A DNA stretch of 64,000 nt, taken from the NCBI GenBank assembly GCA_035297145.1, contig DATGZN010000078.1, forward strand, positions 8,340 through 72,339, written 5' to 3'. The stretch is from QHXW01 sp035297145 (GTDB lineage Bacteria; Acidobacteriota; Terriglobia; Bryobacterales; Bryobacteraceae). Of this stretch, positions 34,106 to 43,717 are shown in pieces. The translations under genes and the position numbers were made by a program. Below the pieces are notes generated by a model that was not told the origin of the DNA, made no database searches, and saw nothing but the letters and a program-made list of their open reading frames with translations. Position 1 is the stretch's first letter. Each line of letters starts with the position of its first letter.

Positions 34106-35549
34106 ACTTCTGCTTGGCGATCTTCACGAGCTCTGCGTGGGGGTGGGTGCGATAGAAGGGGTCCAGCGGAAAGCAGCCGGAGACCAGACCGTTGCGCGGG
34201 CCTGTGGTGCAGTCGCTGAAGGTGCGGCAGAGGCGCTTGGAGTCGAGGGGCGCTCCGCGGAGCACGTCGTGTACGAAATCGGGGTAGGCGAGCACCATGC
34301 GGCCGAGGCCTACCAAATCCACCTGTCCCGTTCGCACGTAGTGCTGTGCCACGTTCGGCAGCCACTCCTGCAAATAGCTGTAGCCGGTTCCGACAATCGT
34401 GAGTTGCGGGTAACGCGATTTGATCCGGCTGGTCGCCTGGATCAGCCGCGACACGCCGGCGAGCGGATCCTCGGGCGGTTCGTAACCGTCGGTAGGCGGA
34501 AACAGCGCAGGGCGCTGGATGTGCGGGTTGTAATACGGACTGCCGGCCGAGATACAGAGCAGCCGGATTCCGAGGCGGTCGAGCAAGTCCAGGAATTGAT
34601 AGGTCTCAGTGAGATCGATTTCCCGCGGGTTAGCCGCGTCGGCGCCGAAGGCGTAATCGTACGGGCCGGCAAAACTCTCGGGTTCGCCGCGACGATCGAT
34701 TCCCATGCGAAAGGGAATCAGGTCGAAGGCGCTCAAGCGAACTCCGATGAGCAGGCCGGGCGCATCGCGGCGGATGCCCTCGACCGCTTCGCGCAGAAAG
34801 CGCGTGCGATTCTCAAAGCTACCGCCATATTTGCCTGGGCGCGTTCTGGCGCTAAGGAATTCGTGCCCGAGGTAACCGTGGCAATGTTTGATATCGACGA
34901 AAGCGAAACCTGCGCTCTGGGCGCGAACCGCAGCTTTGACGAAATCCTCGATGATCTGTTCGATTTGCGCGTCGGTCAAGCAGGGATAGTCGGGCGCGAT
35001 GCCGAACTTCCGATCGAGCAGCGGATGATGATAGAGGATGCAGGGTTCCAAGCGGTCCTTGCGATTGGGCCGGCTGAAGCGGCCGGAATGCGTCAACTGC
35101 AAACCAACCAGCAGGTCACGGCTCCCGCCGTATCGCTCCTCGTGCGCGGACACTAGAACGCGGCGCAATTCGGCGAGGGATGAAGCGGTGTGATCCGCCG
35201 AGAGCAACTGGTTGGGATTGGCGCGGCCATCGTGACGCACGGCCACGGCCTCGCCGCCCCAGATCAGCTTGGCGCCGCTCTCACCGAAATTCCGCCAGCG
35301 GCGGACGGTGAGATCTGACGGCTTGCCGTCTTCGGTGCCATCCCAACCTTCCATCGGCAGGATGCAGAAGCGATTGCCGATGCGAAAATCTTCGAGATCA
35401 TAAGGCTGATTGAGAGGCGAGGAGTCTCCTGTGCTTAACTCGCGATTGAACCCGAGTGTGAGGCCGAGCTGCGCGAGATGGGCGCCGAATTCGTCTGCGC
35501 TTTTGAGCGCAGCGACGCGACGGTAGTGAGTTGGAGGGGAGCCTGCCAT
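34089..35549 (-). CDS. NADH:flavin oxidoreductase / Old Yellow Enzyme-like
   Basis: This 486-residue TIM-barrel FMN enzyme has the N-terminal strand LPMEGWDGTEDG, then DIKHCHGYLGHEFLSARTR (the His pair of the OYE active site), and FENRTRFLREAVEGIRRD. The second phosphate-binding segment QVDLVGLGRMVLAYPDF follows. A C-terminal Cys-containing stretch (LCRTFSDCTTG) resembles the metal-binding Cys of dienoyl-CoA-reductase-type members, but not all four ligands are evident. It probably reduces activated alkenes with NAD(P)H. Convergent with the membrane gene. Confidence 0.85.
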   Translation of the reverse strand: MAGSPPTHYRRVAALKSADEFGAHLAQLGLTLGFNRELSTGDSSPLNQPYDLEDFRIGNRFCILPMEGWDGTEDGKPSDLTVRRWRNFGESGAKLIWGGEAVAVRHDGRANPNQLLSADHTASSLAELRRVLVSAHEERYGGSRDLLVGLQLTHSGRFSRPNRKDRLEPCILYHHPLLDRKFGIAPDYPCLTDAQIEQIIEDFVKAAVRAQSAGFAFVDIKHCHGYLGHEFLSARTRPGKYGGSFENRTRFLREAVEGIRRDAPGLLIGVRLSAFDLIPFRMGIDRRGEPESFAGPYDYAFGADAANPREIDLTETYQFLDLLDRLGIRLLCISAGSPYYNPHIQRPALFPPTDGYEPPEDPLAGVSRLIQATSRIKSRYPQLTIVGTGYSYLQEWLPNVAQHYVRTGQVDLVGLGRMVLAYPDFVHDVLRGAPLDSKRLCRTFSDCTTGPRNGLVSGCFPLDPFYRTHPHAELVKIAKQKFKAGS

Positions 35550-35680
35550 GATTCAGGCCCGACACGGCGCCGTGGCTGACGCGGGGGAAGGGCGAAAGCG
35601 GGATTCCTGGATTTGCGCGGACACTGAAGAAAGTATATCCGCAAGCGCTAGGGCCGCGCCTTCAAAAGGGTGCAGCATCC

Positions 35681-37576
35681 TCACGGAAGCCCGACGCGGC
35701 GGATCAAGTCCTGAAACCTGGCGTCGGCGCGCAAACTATCGAAGCAGGGCAGAGTTTTAAGCTCGGTCATACCTTCACGCTCGCGATACGCCTGTTCGAG
35801 ATACTGTCGGGCGAGTTCCGTCTCGCCTGCATTTGCACAGGTCTCCGCGACCGTCCATGCTTTAACCTGTTCGTGTTTGGATGCTGCCACCAACTCGTCC
35901 GCGCTTATCTTGAAAATTCCTCGCATGCCGGATTGCTTGTACGCATTTCGGAGCGCCGCCAGTTGATCAGGAGTGGCGCCCCACAACGTCTGTGCTTTCA
36001 TCCACTCCTCGAAAGCCCGTGCGGGCAGCCCCTTGTCGCGGTAATTCATGGCGAGATATTGATGAGCCACTGCGAGATCGGGGTACAACTCCAGGATTCG
36101 ATGCAACTGCTTGATCGCCTGGTCATATTCGCGAGCAAGGTTGAGCTGATATGCGATCGCGATATTCGTCGTCTGCCCGAGCGGATCAAAGGTCCGCGCC
36201 TTTCGCAATTCCGCGAGCGCTCTTTCCTTTTCGTGCCGCACAATCAACAAGCCGGCATAGTACATGTGAACAGGTGCATAACTGGGGTTTAATTCAATAC
36301 TCCGCTCGTACTCGGATTCCGCGGCCTGCCAGTTCCAGTCGTAGAGGAATAGTACGCCCCCCAGTGTGGCGTGAGCTTCCGCAAGACTGTCATCGAGGGA
36401 AATGGCTTTCGCGGCAGCTTCCTTGGCCTTGGGAAAAGCGTCGGTCGCAGGAAGTGCGCCGAAAATGCTGAGGTGAGCGTAACAGTCGGCGAGCCCTGCA
36501 TAGGCCGCGGCGTAATCCGGAGCCTTCCGGATAGCCTCTTTGAAATATTCGATGCCCGTCTCGCATCCACCGTCTGACAGTTTGTTCCAGTAGTAGCGGC
36601 CCTTCAGATAGGCTTCCTGCGCCTCGGGAGCAACCTGCGGGGCGTGTGCCAGATATGTTTTTTCCTGCGGACTCAGCTTCACCCGGATGGCGTCTGCGAT
36701 ATCGCGAGTAATCTCGGATTGCAGGCGGAGGACATCGCGCCAATCGCGCTCATAGGATTCAGCCCAAATGTGGGTGTCGGTTCGCGAGTTGATGAGCTGC
36801 ACCGTGATCCGGACACGCTCTCCCGAACGCAAGATGGTGCCTTCGACCACCGCATCGGCTCCCAACTGACGATGAATCTCCGACATCGGCTTCTTGGCGC
36901 CCTTGTATTGGAGCACCGAGCTTCGCGAGATTACATGCAGCGCGCCGATCTTCGCCAACGTGGTGATCAGTTCGTCCGTCATGCCGTCAGCGAAATAGTC
37001 CTCCTGCGGATCATGCGAAAGATTCTCCAGAGGGAGAACGGCCACGGTTCGGATCTGGTTCGAAGGCCATAACCCGTTCCATGGCCGGCTCAGCCACAAT
37101 CCGGCCGCCAGAAGAAGAGCAACACCGACTACGACGGCGAGGGCCAACCGGCGGCTCCGGGCCGGCGCAGCCTGGATTTCTGTTGCTAAGCTTGGCTGGG
37201 CGGTTCCGGCAACCGCTGATGCCGTCTCACCAGCCGGCACAGATCCGTTGACCATGTCCGCGACACCGACGAAACGGTAGCCCCGGCGCGGCAGAGTCTC
37301 GACATAGCGCGGACTCTCAGCCGAATCACCTAAGACGTCGCGGATACGGTTGACCGCTTTGGTCAGACCGTGATCGAAGTCGACGAAGGTGCCATCCGGC
37401 CAGAGTTTCTGCCGAAGTTCTTCCCGCGTCACCACCTCGCCGGGCTTTTCCAGAAGTGCCGCCAGGACCTGAAACGGCTGCTCCGCTATTTTCAGCTTGA
37501 TGCCGCGTTTTCGAATTTCGCCGGCGCGCAAGTTGACTTCGAATTCTCCGAAGCGCATCTGGGTTGATTCCGGCAT
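35681..37576 (-). CDS. CadC-like winged-helix regulator with membrane helix and TPR domain
   Basis: The 631-residue protein has an OmpR-type winged helix at residues ~5-103 (LWPDGTFVDFDHGLTKAVNR, then YVETLPRRGYRFVG). One membrane helix sits at ~143-162. A TolB-N-like domain follows (TVAVLPLENLSHDPQEDYFA and GADAVVEGTILRSGERVRIT), then TPR repeats (for example AAYAGLADCYAHLSIFGALP). This architecture is abundant in Acidobacteriota and is proposed to sense outside signals and bind DNA inside the cell. Targets are unknown; the metalloprotease gene is divergent from it. Confidence 0.9.
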   Translation of the reverse strand: MPESTQMRFGEFEVNLRAGEIRKRGIKLKIAEQPFQVLAALLEKPGEVVTREELRQKLWPDGTFVDFDHGLTKAVNRIRDVLGDSAESPRYVETLPRRGYRFVGVADMVNGSVPAGETASAVAGTAQPSLATEIQAAPARSRRLALAVVVGVALLLAAGLWLSRPWNGLWPSNQIRTVAVLPLENLSHDPQEDYFADGMTDELITTLAKIGALHVISRSSVLQYKGAKKPMSEIHRQLGADAVVEGTILRSGERVRITVQLINSRTDTHIWAESYERDWRDVLRLQSEITRDIADAIRVKLSPQEKTYLAHAPQVAPEAQEAYLKGRYYWNKLSDGGCETGIEYFKEAIRKAPDYAAAYAGLADCYAHLSIFGALPATDAFPKAKEAAAKAISLDDSLAEAHATLGGVLFLYDWNWQAAESEYERSIELNPSYAPVHMYYAGLLIVRHEKERALAELRKARTFDPLGQTTNIAIAYQLNLAREYDQAIKQLHRILELYPDLAVAHQYLAMNYRDKGLPARAFEEWMKAQTLWGATPDQLAALRNAYKQSGMRGIFKISADELVAASKHEQVKAWTVAETCANAGETELARQYLEQAYREREGMTELKTLPCFDSLRADARFQDLIRRVGLP

Positions 37577-37788
37577 GGCGCAAGCTGGATCTCGACGAGT
37601 TTAGCACCAGGGCCCGACGGAAGCTAACAATAAGACCCGTACGCGATTCGGCTTGAGTATTCCATCCCATTTGCTTTCATAAGCTTGCCCAGGGACCTGA
37701 AAGGGACCCATTCAGGACCCGCCATCCATTGTCTCCTTAACCGGCGCAGCCGAGAATCAGCCTCACTTCGATCGTGAGGTTCGCCATC

Positions 37789-38457
37789 GTGAACAGATCG
37801 CTCAGGCTTTTGATCCTTGTAGCCGTCTCGGTACCGGCCGGATGCCTCAGGCTGGATGCGCGCATGCGGCCACCAGAAATGGAACTGACCATCAGGGTCA
37901 TTAACGTCGCTCAAGTACCCACTGCCACGCTGGCTGCCGCCGAAAATGACGCGAGCTATATCTTTCGCGGCGCGGGAGTCGGCATCTCATGGCTGGATTG
38001 CACACACGCCGGTAACCCCAGATGTGCACTGCCGTTTCAACCAGCCGAACTGTCACTGAGAATACTTGCGCAAATGACTGGCCAAAGGCCGGACGCAGTG
38101 GGCGCGGCCTACGTGGCGCCCGAGGGTGGAGTCTACGCCACGATTGCCTACCAGCCAATCAAGGAGATGGCTGCGCGGCCTGATTTGGTTTGTCAGGCGC
38201 TCAGCCGTGTGATGGTTCATGAGATCGCACATCTACTGGGGGCATCGCACTCATTCGAAGGAAACATGCGCGCCGGCTGGTGGGTGTCGGACCTGGCGTA
38301 TGCTCGCGGTTTCAGCGTGACATTCTCTGCCAGCCAAGCCGCTGCCCTACGCCAAGAATTGAAGCGCCGGTTGGAGGCGAGCCAGCATGCTGCGAGCCAT
38401 CCGGACCCGTCTCCGGGCGCAACAGAGTTTTCGTCCTCTATCGCGGGCCGCCCTTGA
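37789..38457 (+). CDS. Exported metzincin-like zinc metalloprotease
   Basis: The 222-residue protein has a signal peptide ending VPAGC, which may be a lipobox. Its zinc motif is HEIAHLLGASHS (HExxHxxGxxH), followed by a Met-containing turn (EGNMRAGWW). These mark a metzincin-type protease with catalytic Glu. I place the start at the GTG at 37789 because GAGG precedes it; another GTG at 37774 is in frame. A role in envelope or extracellular proteolysis is likely. It lies divergent from the CadC-like regulator. Confidence 0.75.
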   Translation: MNRSLRLLILVAVSVPAGCLRLDARMRPPEMELTIRVINVAQVPTATLAAAENDASYIFRGAGVGISWLDCTHAGNPRCALPFQPAELSLRILAQMTGQRPDAVGAAYVAPEGGVYATIAYQPIKEMAARPDLVCQALSRVMVHEIAHLLGASHSFEGNMRAGWWVSDLAYARGFSVTFSASQAAALRQELKRRLEASQHAASHPDPSPGATEFSSSIAGRP

Positions 38458-38724
38458 GCGCCGGTCCACATAGACAACGGCACATCGCCCGGCATCTGCC
38501 GGAGTCGTACATTCCACGCAAGATAGGCCCTAACTCATTCTGTCCCGAGCCACTGCGCAACAGCGCTGCATGGATGACCGAAAACTCCTGATCAACACGG
38601 TTGTTAACTTATCCAGGCGCCGAGAGAACAGAGGACGTTGCGTAAGCAACGTGCTACACTTCGGGGAAGCTTCGAAACCGCTACGCAGGAGTTAGAAGTT
38701 CGCTCCTCGAAGTAAAGAGAAGAG

Positions 38725-41700
38725 ATGGTGAGTCTGAGTAAGGTATCTCTGTCTGCTCTCTGCCTAGCTGTCGGATTTCTATTCTGCCTCACCCGGAACG
38801 CCGTCGCACAAGAGGTTTTTGGCAGCATTTTCGGCACCGTTACCGATGCGAACGGGGGGGTTGTCCCGAACGCCAAGATCACCATCACGGACCTGGCAAA
38901 AGGAACCGCTTTCGAGCTCACTACGGATGGTTCCGGCAACTATACCAAGGGCCAGCTGATTCCCGATGAGTATCGAGTGACCATTCAGGCGGCTGGATTC
39001 CAGAAGGCCGTCTCAAATCCCTTGCAGGTACGAGTGGACGAAGCGGCGCGCTTCGATGCTACTTTGGCGGTGGGCGACGTGACTACCGAGGTGAAAGTTA
39101 CCGCTTCGGCCGCATTGCTGCAATCCGACCGAGCGGACATCGCTCAGACGTTTACTTCGAAAGAGATCAACGACCTTCCGAATATCGGGAGGAACCTCCA
39201 GTCCATGGAATTGTTGAATCCCGGCACTGCCAAGCTGGGCTGGCAGCACGCGTCAGACGAGAACCCGCAGGCGAGCGTCCAGATGGTGGTTAACGGCCAG
39301 GTTTTCTCCGCGATGGGCTACGAACTCGATGGCACCACTAACCAGGATCCCATTCTGGGCATCATTGTCATCAATCCGAACTTCGACTCGGTATCGGAGG
39401 TGAAGCAGGCGAACCAGGATTTTGACGCCGAATTCTCCTACGTGGGCGGGGGCCTTGCGAGTTACTCGACCCGATCTGGTACCAACGAATTCCACGGAGA
39501 TGCCTTCGAGTACTTGCAGCTCAATTCTCCAGGGTTTACAACGTTCGCCGCGAATCCCTTTGTGGGCCTGCCAGCGGCCACATACCGTCAGAACCAATTT
39601 GGCGGCTCGGTTGGTGGACGCCTTATTAAGGACAAGCTCTTTTTCTTCGGGGATGCGCAGTTAAACCGCCAGTCGCAAGGGGCTTCGCTGGTTACCAGCG
39701 TGCCTACGGCGCAGAATCGCGCGGGAAATTTCAGCGACTGGCTGGCCAACAACACAAACTATCAGATCTTCGATCCCCACACCGGCGATCCGAATACAGG
39801 CGTGGGCCGCACGCCTTATCCGAACAATGCAATTCCTGCCAGCCAGATCAGTCCGCAGGCGAAAGCGATCCTGGCATACTTTCCTTTTCCCAATACCCAG
39901 CAGATTGCCGGACAGCCGTTCGTAAATAACTACGCCGCGAACGGCGCGCTTGCCATCACGGGAAATGCCTGGGACACGCGTGAGGATTACTATCTTAATC
40001 AGAAGAACAGCATTTTCGGACGCTACAGCTACCAAGGTTTCAGCCAACAAGGGCCGGGCGCCTTCGGTCTGGTGGCCGGCGGTCCCGAATTCGGTAATTA
40101 CGCGGGCAACGCGGAGGCTTCGAATCAGAGTGTTGCGATTGGGTGGACCGCCACGGTGAGTCCCACCGTGATCAACGAGTTTCGCTTTGGCTGGATGAGG
40201 TACCACGTGTTCGACCTGCCGAATGGCTACGGAACGGATCCGGCGGCACAGGCGGGCATTCCGGGTCTCAACCTCGATAAAACCTACACCTCGGGCATGC
40301 CCCACTTCGACATCAGCGCTCCGGACAATGACTACCAACTGGGGTATGGGCTGGGCGTGAACCAGTGCAACTGCCCGCTCATCCAGACGGAGAAGCAGAT
40401 CCAGTTTATCGACAACATGAGCATACACAGGGGCAAGCACAACCTGAAGTTCGGCGCCGATCTGCGCTATGCGCAAAACTTCCGCATTCAGAGCGGCGCG
40501 CACCGCGCTGGTGAGCTGTTCTTCAGCGGCGAAGCGACGGGAAACGTTCCTGCACTGGGCCAGGACCCCACGCCCGGAATCGGACTCGCAACCTTCCTTT
40601 TGGGAGACGTCACGACCTTCGGACGCAATGTCAGCAGCAGCACAAACGCGGCGGAACGCCAGCCCCGCTACTTCTGGTATGGGCAGGACGCCTGGCGTCC
40701 GGCGGCGAAGTGGACCCTGACATTCGGCATGCGGTGGGAAATGATCTTCCCCGAATCCGTGAACGCCAGCGGTAACGGTGCGACATTTAACTTGAGCAAT
40801 GGACTGATGTATGTGTTCGGCGTGGGCGGGGTTTCGCTTCACGGGATCCAAACCATGAACTGGCACAATTTCGCTCCTCGCGCGGGTATCGCCTACCAAA
40901 TCAGCCCCAGGACAGTCGTTCGAGCGGGCTACGGCTGGGGCTACGATCTGGGCGTGTTCGGGTCAAACTTCGGACACAACGTCACGCAGAACGTGCCCGT
41001 GCTGTCCTTCCAGAACATTACGAACAACGCGGCGCCGTTCACCGATGTGTTCACCCTCGCCAAAGGTCCGCCGTCGCCGGTGCCCTTTACGATCGGCGCG
41101 AACGGTACCTTCCCACTGCCCCCCGGTATCAGTCCGACATTCCGGCCGGCAACGGTCACACTGCCCACCACCTACCTGTATAATGCCGCCGTTCAGCATC
41201 AGGTGAACAGCAGGGTTGCGGTCACTGGCGCGTACGTTGGCAACTCGAACCGGCACGGCTTCCTCGGCACGGGCCAGACCGTTGACCCTAACGAGCTGAT
41301 GTTCGTGCCCGGCTCGAGCCCAGTCCGGCCGCTGAGCGGCATTCTGCCGTTTGGAAACGATCTAGCGTACTACTGTGACTGCTCGAACGAGCATTACGAT
41401 TCATTCCAGGGACAGGTGAAAATCAACGCCTGGGATGGTTGGACGTTGCAGGGCAGCTACACCTACCAAACGCAGTGGGGCCCGGGTTGGGACCCTTACG
41501 ACTCCAATTACTACTTTCTTTACAACCGCGCCGCCGGCCAGGGATACAGCAACGCGTTTCCTCACAATCAAATTACCATTGCCCAGGCTTATGACATTCC
41601 GTTCGGACGTGGCCAGAAATACGGTTCGAATTTGAATAAGTTCGCAGATCTAGCCATTGGCGGCTGGACCATCAGCGGTGTAATGACTTATTACAGCGGT

Positions 41701-42120
41701 TTGCCATTTTCGCCCACGCTGGAGACTTACCCGGGCCAGCCGAACACCGGGCCGATGAGCCGTCCCGATAAGGGCAGCGGCGATCCTTATGGTGGCGCCG
41801 CTGGAAATCGCAGCCAATGGTTTGTGGGAGGGATCGGAACTGCGTTTCTGGATCCGGCCTCGCAGACTTTTGGAAACTACCCCATCAACACCCTCATTGG
41901 GCCTCACTTCATTCAGCAGGATGTGACCCTGGCGAAGTCGTTCAAGCTCACGGAGCGGGTTTCGTTCAGGCTGCGCACGGATGCCGCAAACGCATTCAAC
42001 CACACCAACCTCGGAATGCCGAACAGCGATGTAAACGCCTCAAACGCCGGCCAGATTACCGGACTCGCTGGCGGTGGCAGCACGCGCCGATTGCAGTTCT
42101 CCGGAACCATTTCGTTCTAG
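38725..42120 (+). CDS. Oar-like TonB-dependent receptor 2
   Basis: This 1,131-residue protein has a signal peptide and a carboxypeptidase-regulatory-like domain (GSIFGTVTDANGGVVPNAKI). A plug follows (YELDGTTNQDPILGI and GGGLASYSTRSGTNEFHGDA), then a long barrel ending RRLQFSGTISF with a terminal Phe for BAM recognition. It resembles receptor 1 in layout but not closely in sequence. Around the start the ribosome site is AAAGAGAAGAG. No partner gene indicates the substrate. Confidence 0.92.
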   Translation: MVSLSKVSLSALCLAVGFLFCLTRNAVAQEVFGSIFGTVTDANGGVVPNAKITITDLAKGTAFELTTDGSGNYTKGQLIPDEYRVTIQAAGFQKAVSNPLQVRVDEAARFDATLAVGDVTTEVKVTASAALLQSDRADIAQTFTSKEINDLPNIGRNLQSMELLNPGTAKLGWQHASDENPQASVQMVVNGQVFSAMGYELDGTTNQDPILGIIVINPNFDSVSEVKQANQDFDAEFSYVGGGLASYSTRSGTNEFHGDAFEYLQLNSPGFTTFAANPFVGLPAATYRQNQFGGSVGGRLIKDKLFFFGDAQLNRQSQGASLVTSVPTAQNRAGNFSDWLANNTNYQIFDPHTGDPNTGVGRTPYPNNAIPASQISPQAKAILAYFPFPNTQQIAGQPFVNNYAANGALAITGNAWDTREDYYLNQKNSIFGRYSYQGFSQQGPGAFGLVAGGPEFGNYAGNAEASNQSVAIGWTATVSPTVINEFRFGWMRYHVFDLPNGYGTDPAAQAGIPGLNLDKTYTSGMPHFDISAPDNDYQLGYGLGVNQCNCPLIQTEKQIQFIDNMSIHRGKHNLKFGADLRYAQNFRIQSGAHRAGELFFSGEATGNVPALGQDPTPGIGLATFLLGDVTTFGRNVSSSTNAAERQPRYFWYGQDAWRPAAKWTLTFGMRWEMIFPESVNASGNGATFNLSNGLMYVFGVGGVSLHGIQTMNWHNFAPRAGIAYQISPRTVVRAGYGWGYDLGVFGSNFGHNVTQNVPVLSFQNITNNAAPFTDVFTLAKGPPSPVPFTIGANGTFPLPPGISPTFRPATVTLPTTYLYNAAVQHQVNSRVAVTGAYVGNSNRHGFLGTGQTVDPNELMFVPGSSPVRPLSGILPFGNDLAYYCDCSNEHYDSFQGQVKINAWDGWTLQGSYTYQTQWGPGWDPYDSNYYFLYNRAAGQGYSNAFPHNQITIAQAYDIPFGRGQKYGSNLNKFADLAIGGWTISGVMTYYSGLPFSPTLETYPGQPNTGPMSRPDKGSGDPYGGAAGNRSQWFVGGIGTAFLDPASQTFGNYPINTLIGPHFIQQDVTLAKSFKLTERVSFRLRTDAANAFNHTNLGMPNSDVNASNAGQITGLAGGGSTRRLQFSGTISF

Positions 42121-42235
42121 GCCACCCGCAGGAGCTTGATCACGGCCGCGTTCCCACATCCAGAAAACTAGTCAGTCACCGGAAGGAAAGAATTCCCGCA
42201 TTAAAGGACGCGGCGTCGCGTACAATTGTGCTGAT

Positions 42236-42706
42236 TTGTTTCTGTGCAAAACAATTTCTCCGTGGATTGTTACAACGGTGTTACTGGGCTTGCACGCCTG
42301 GTGCGCCGGCGGACCGGTGCGCATCTTCGTTGAGCCATTCGCCGGCAAGGCCGGCGCCACGCAATTACGAAGCGAGTTAGTAAATCTGCTTCACAAAGAA
42401 CACGCGGTCGTGGTGGTGGACGACGCGGCGTCGGCGGATTTCATCCTTTCCGGGTCGGGAGAAACATATATCAAAGGCTATGTTGGAACCAATCCGCGCG
42501 TACGTTACCTCAACAGCGACGCGAAGCCGGTTTACGGAGGATTTCTTTCCGTGGAGCTGAAGAATCGCGCGCACGATCCGGTCTGGTCGTCTCTGGCGAC
42601 GCCACGCCGGTTCGGTTCCGATGACATCAACCGCAACCTGGCAGGGCAGATCGTACACAGGCTGGCCGCGGAACTCGAACAACAGAGAAAGCCGGCGAAG
42701 CCATGA
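42236..42706 (+). CDS. Hypothetical exported protein before pstS-like gene
   Basis: The 156-residue protein has an N-terminal hydrophobic segment (IVTTVLLGLHAWCAGG) and a soluble domain (FVEPFAGKAGATQLRSELVN and later ADFILSGSGETYIKG). The only plausible start in frame is a TTG at 42236, so the true start is uncertain. Its stop overlaps the ATG of the pstS-like gene as ATGA, which makes coupling likely. No family is recognised. Confidence 0.55.
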   Translation: MFLCKTISPWIVTTVLLGLHAWCAGGPVRIFVEPFAGKAGATQLRSELVNLLHKEHAVVVVDDAASADFILSGSGETYIKGYVGTNPRVRYLNSDAKPVYGGFLSVELKNRAHDPVWSSLATPRRFGSDDINRNLAGQIVHRLAAELEQQRKPAKP

Positions 42707-43707
42707 GAGCGCGACAAACTGTCTGCCTGCTATTCGCTGTTTTGTCCTTGCGTGCGGACGACTCGCTGACCGGCGCCGGAGCCACTTTCCCGGAACCGCT
42801 TTATCAAAAGTGGATCAGCACCTTCGGTGAAAAGTTTCCCGCGCTGAAGATCAGTTATCGTCCGGTCGGTTCGAGCGCCGGGATCGAAGCGCTGCGCCGC
42901 GGAGAAGTTGACTTTGCGGCGTCGGACGCACCCGTTGCCGACGAGCAGCTTGCGGAGTTTCCCAGAAAAATCCGGCACGTTCCGACGGTCATCGGCGGCG
43001 TGGTGCCCATCTATCATCTCGAAGGCCAGGTGCGCGATTTGCGTTTCACGCCGGAAATTCTCGCGGGAATCTATCTGGGCAAGATCAAGAGATGGGATGA
43101 TCGCCTTCTCAAGTCAGCTAACCGGGGCGTGGCGCTTCCGGCGCATGACATCGCCGTGGTCCACCGGGCGGATGGCAGCGGAACGACATACATCTGGACG
43201 GAATATCTCGCGAAGGTCAGTGCGGAGTGGCGGTCGTCAATTGGCGCGGCAAAAGAGGTTCGATGGCCGGTGGGTGTGGGTGCGAACGGCAATGACGGCA
43301 TGGCGGAACTGGTGGCGAAGACGCCCGATGCGATCGGCTACGTGGAATACATTTACGCCGTGCAATCGCACCTGAGTTACGGCGCCGTGCGCAACTCCTC
43401 GGGGCGGTTTGTACAGGCTGACTTGAACTCGTTGACGGCCGCGGCTGGAACGTTCAAGCCTTCGCAGAACGGCGATTTTCGAAGTTCGATTACAAACGCC
43501 TCGGGAGCGCAAGCATATCCCATTACAGCCTTCACGTACTTTTTGATTCCTGAGAAATTCGACAATGCGGCGAAGGCGCAAAGCATGATGGATTTCTTGC
43601 GCTGGACGCTCACGTTCGGGCAGAGGCAGTGCGCGAGTCTGGGCTACGCGGCACTTCCCGACGCGGTCGCCAAGCAGGCGCTGGAAACTGTTGGGGGACT
43701 GCACTAA
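42703..43707 (+). CDS. PstS-like phosphate-binding protein
   Basis: The 334-residue protein has a short signal peptide and the PstS motifs LTGAGATFPEPLYQKW, GSSAGIEAL and DFAASDAPVADEQL. It also has VHRADGSGTTYIWTEYL and the C-terminal PITAFTYFLIPE. PstS binds phosphate in the periplasm for PstCAB, but none of pstC, pstA or pstB is present here. The gene is coupled to an upstream small protein and is followed 10 bases later by an OprB-like porin. A role in envelope phosphate capture, or another oxyanion, is possible. Confidence 0.82.
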   Translation: MRARQTVCLLFAVLSLRADDSLTGAGATFPEPLYQKWISTFGEKFPALKISYRPVGSSAGIEALRRGEVDFAASDAPVADEQLAEFPRKIRHVPTVIGGVVPIYHLEGQVRDLRFTPEILAGIYLGKIKRWDDRLLKSANRGVALPAHDIAVVHRADGSGTTYIWTEYLAKVSAEWRSSIGAAKEVRWPVGVGANGNDGMAELVAKTPDAIGYVEYIYAVQSHLSYGAVRNSSGRFVQADLNSLTAAAGTFKPSQNGDFRSSITNASGAQAYPITAFTYFLIPEKFDNAAKAQSMMDFLRWTLTFGQRQCASLGYAALPDAVAKQALETVGGLH

Positions 43708-43717
43708 CGTGAGGCGG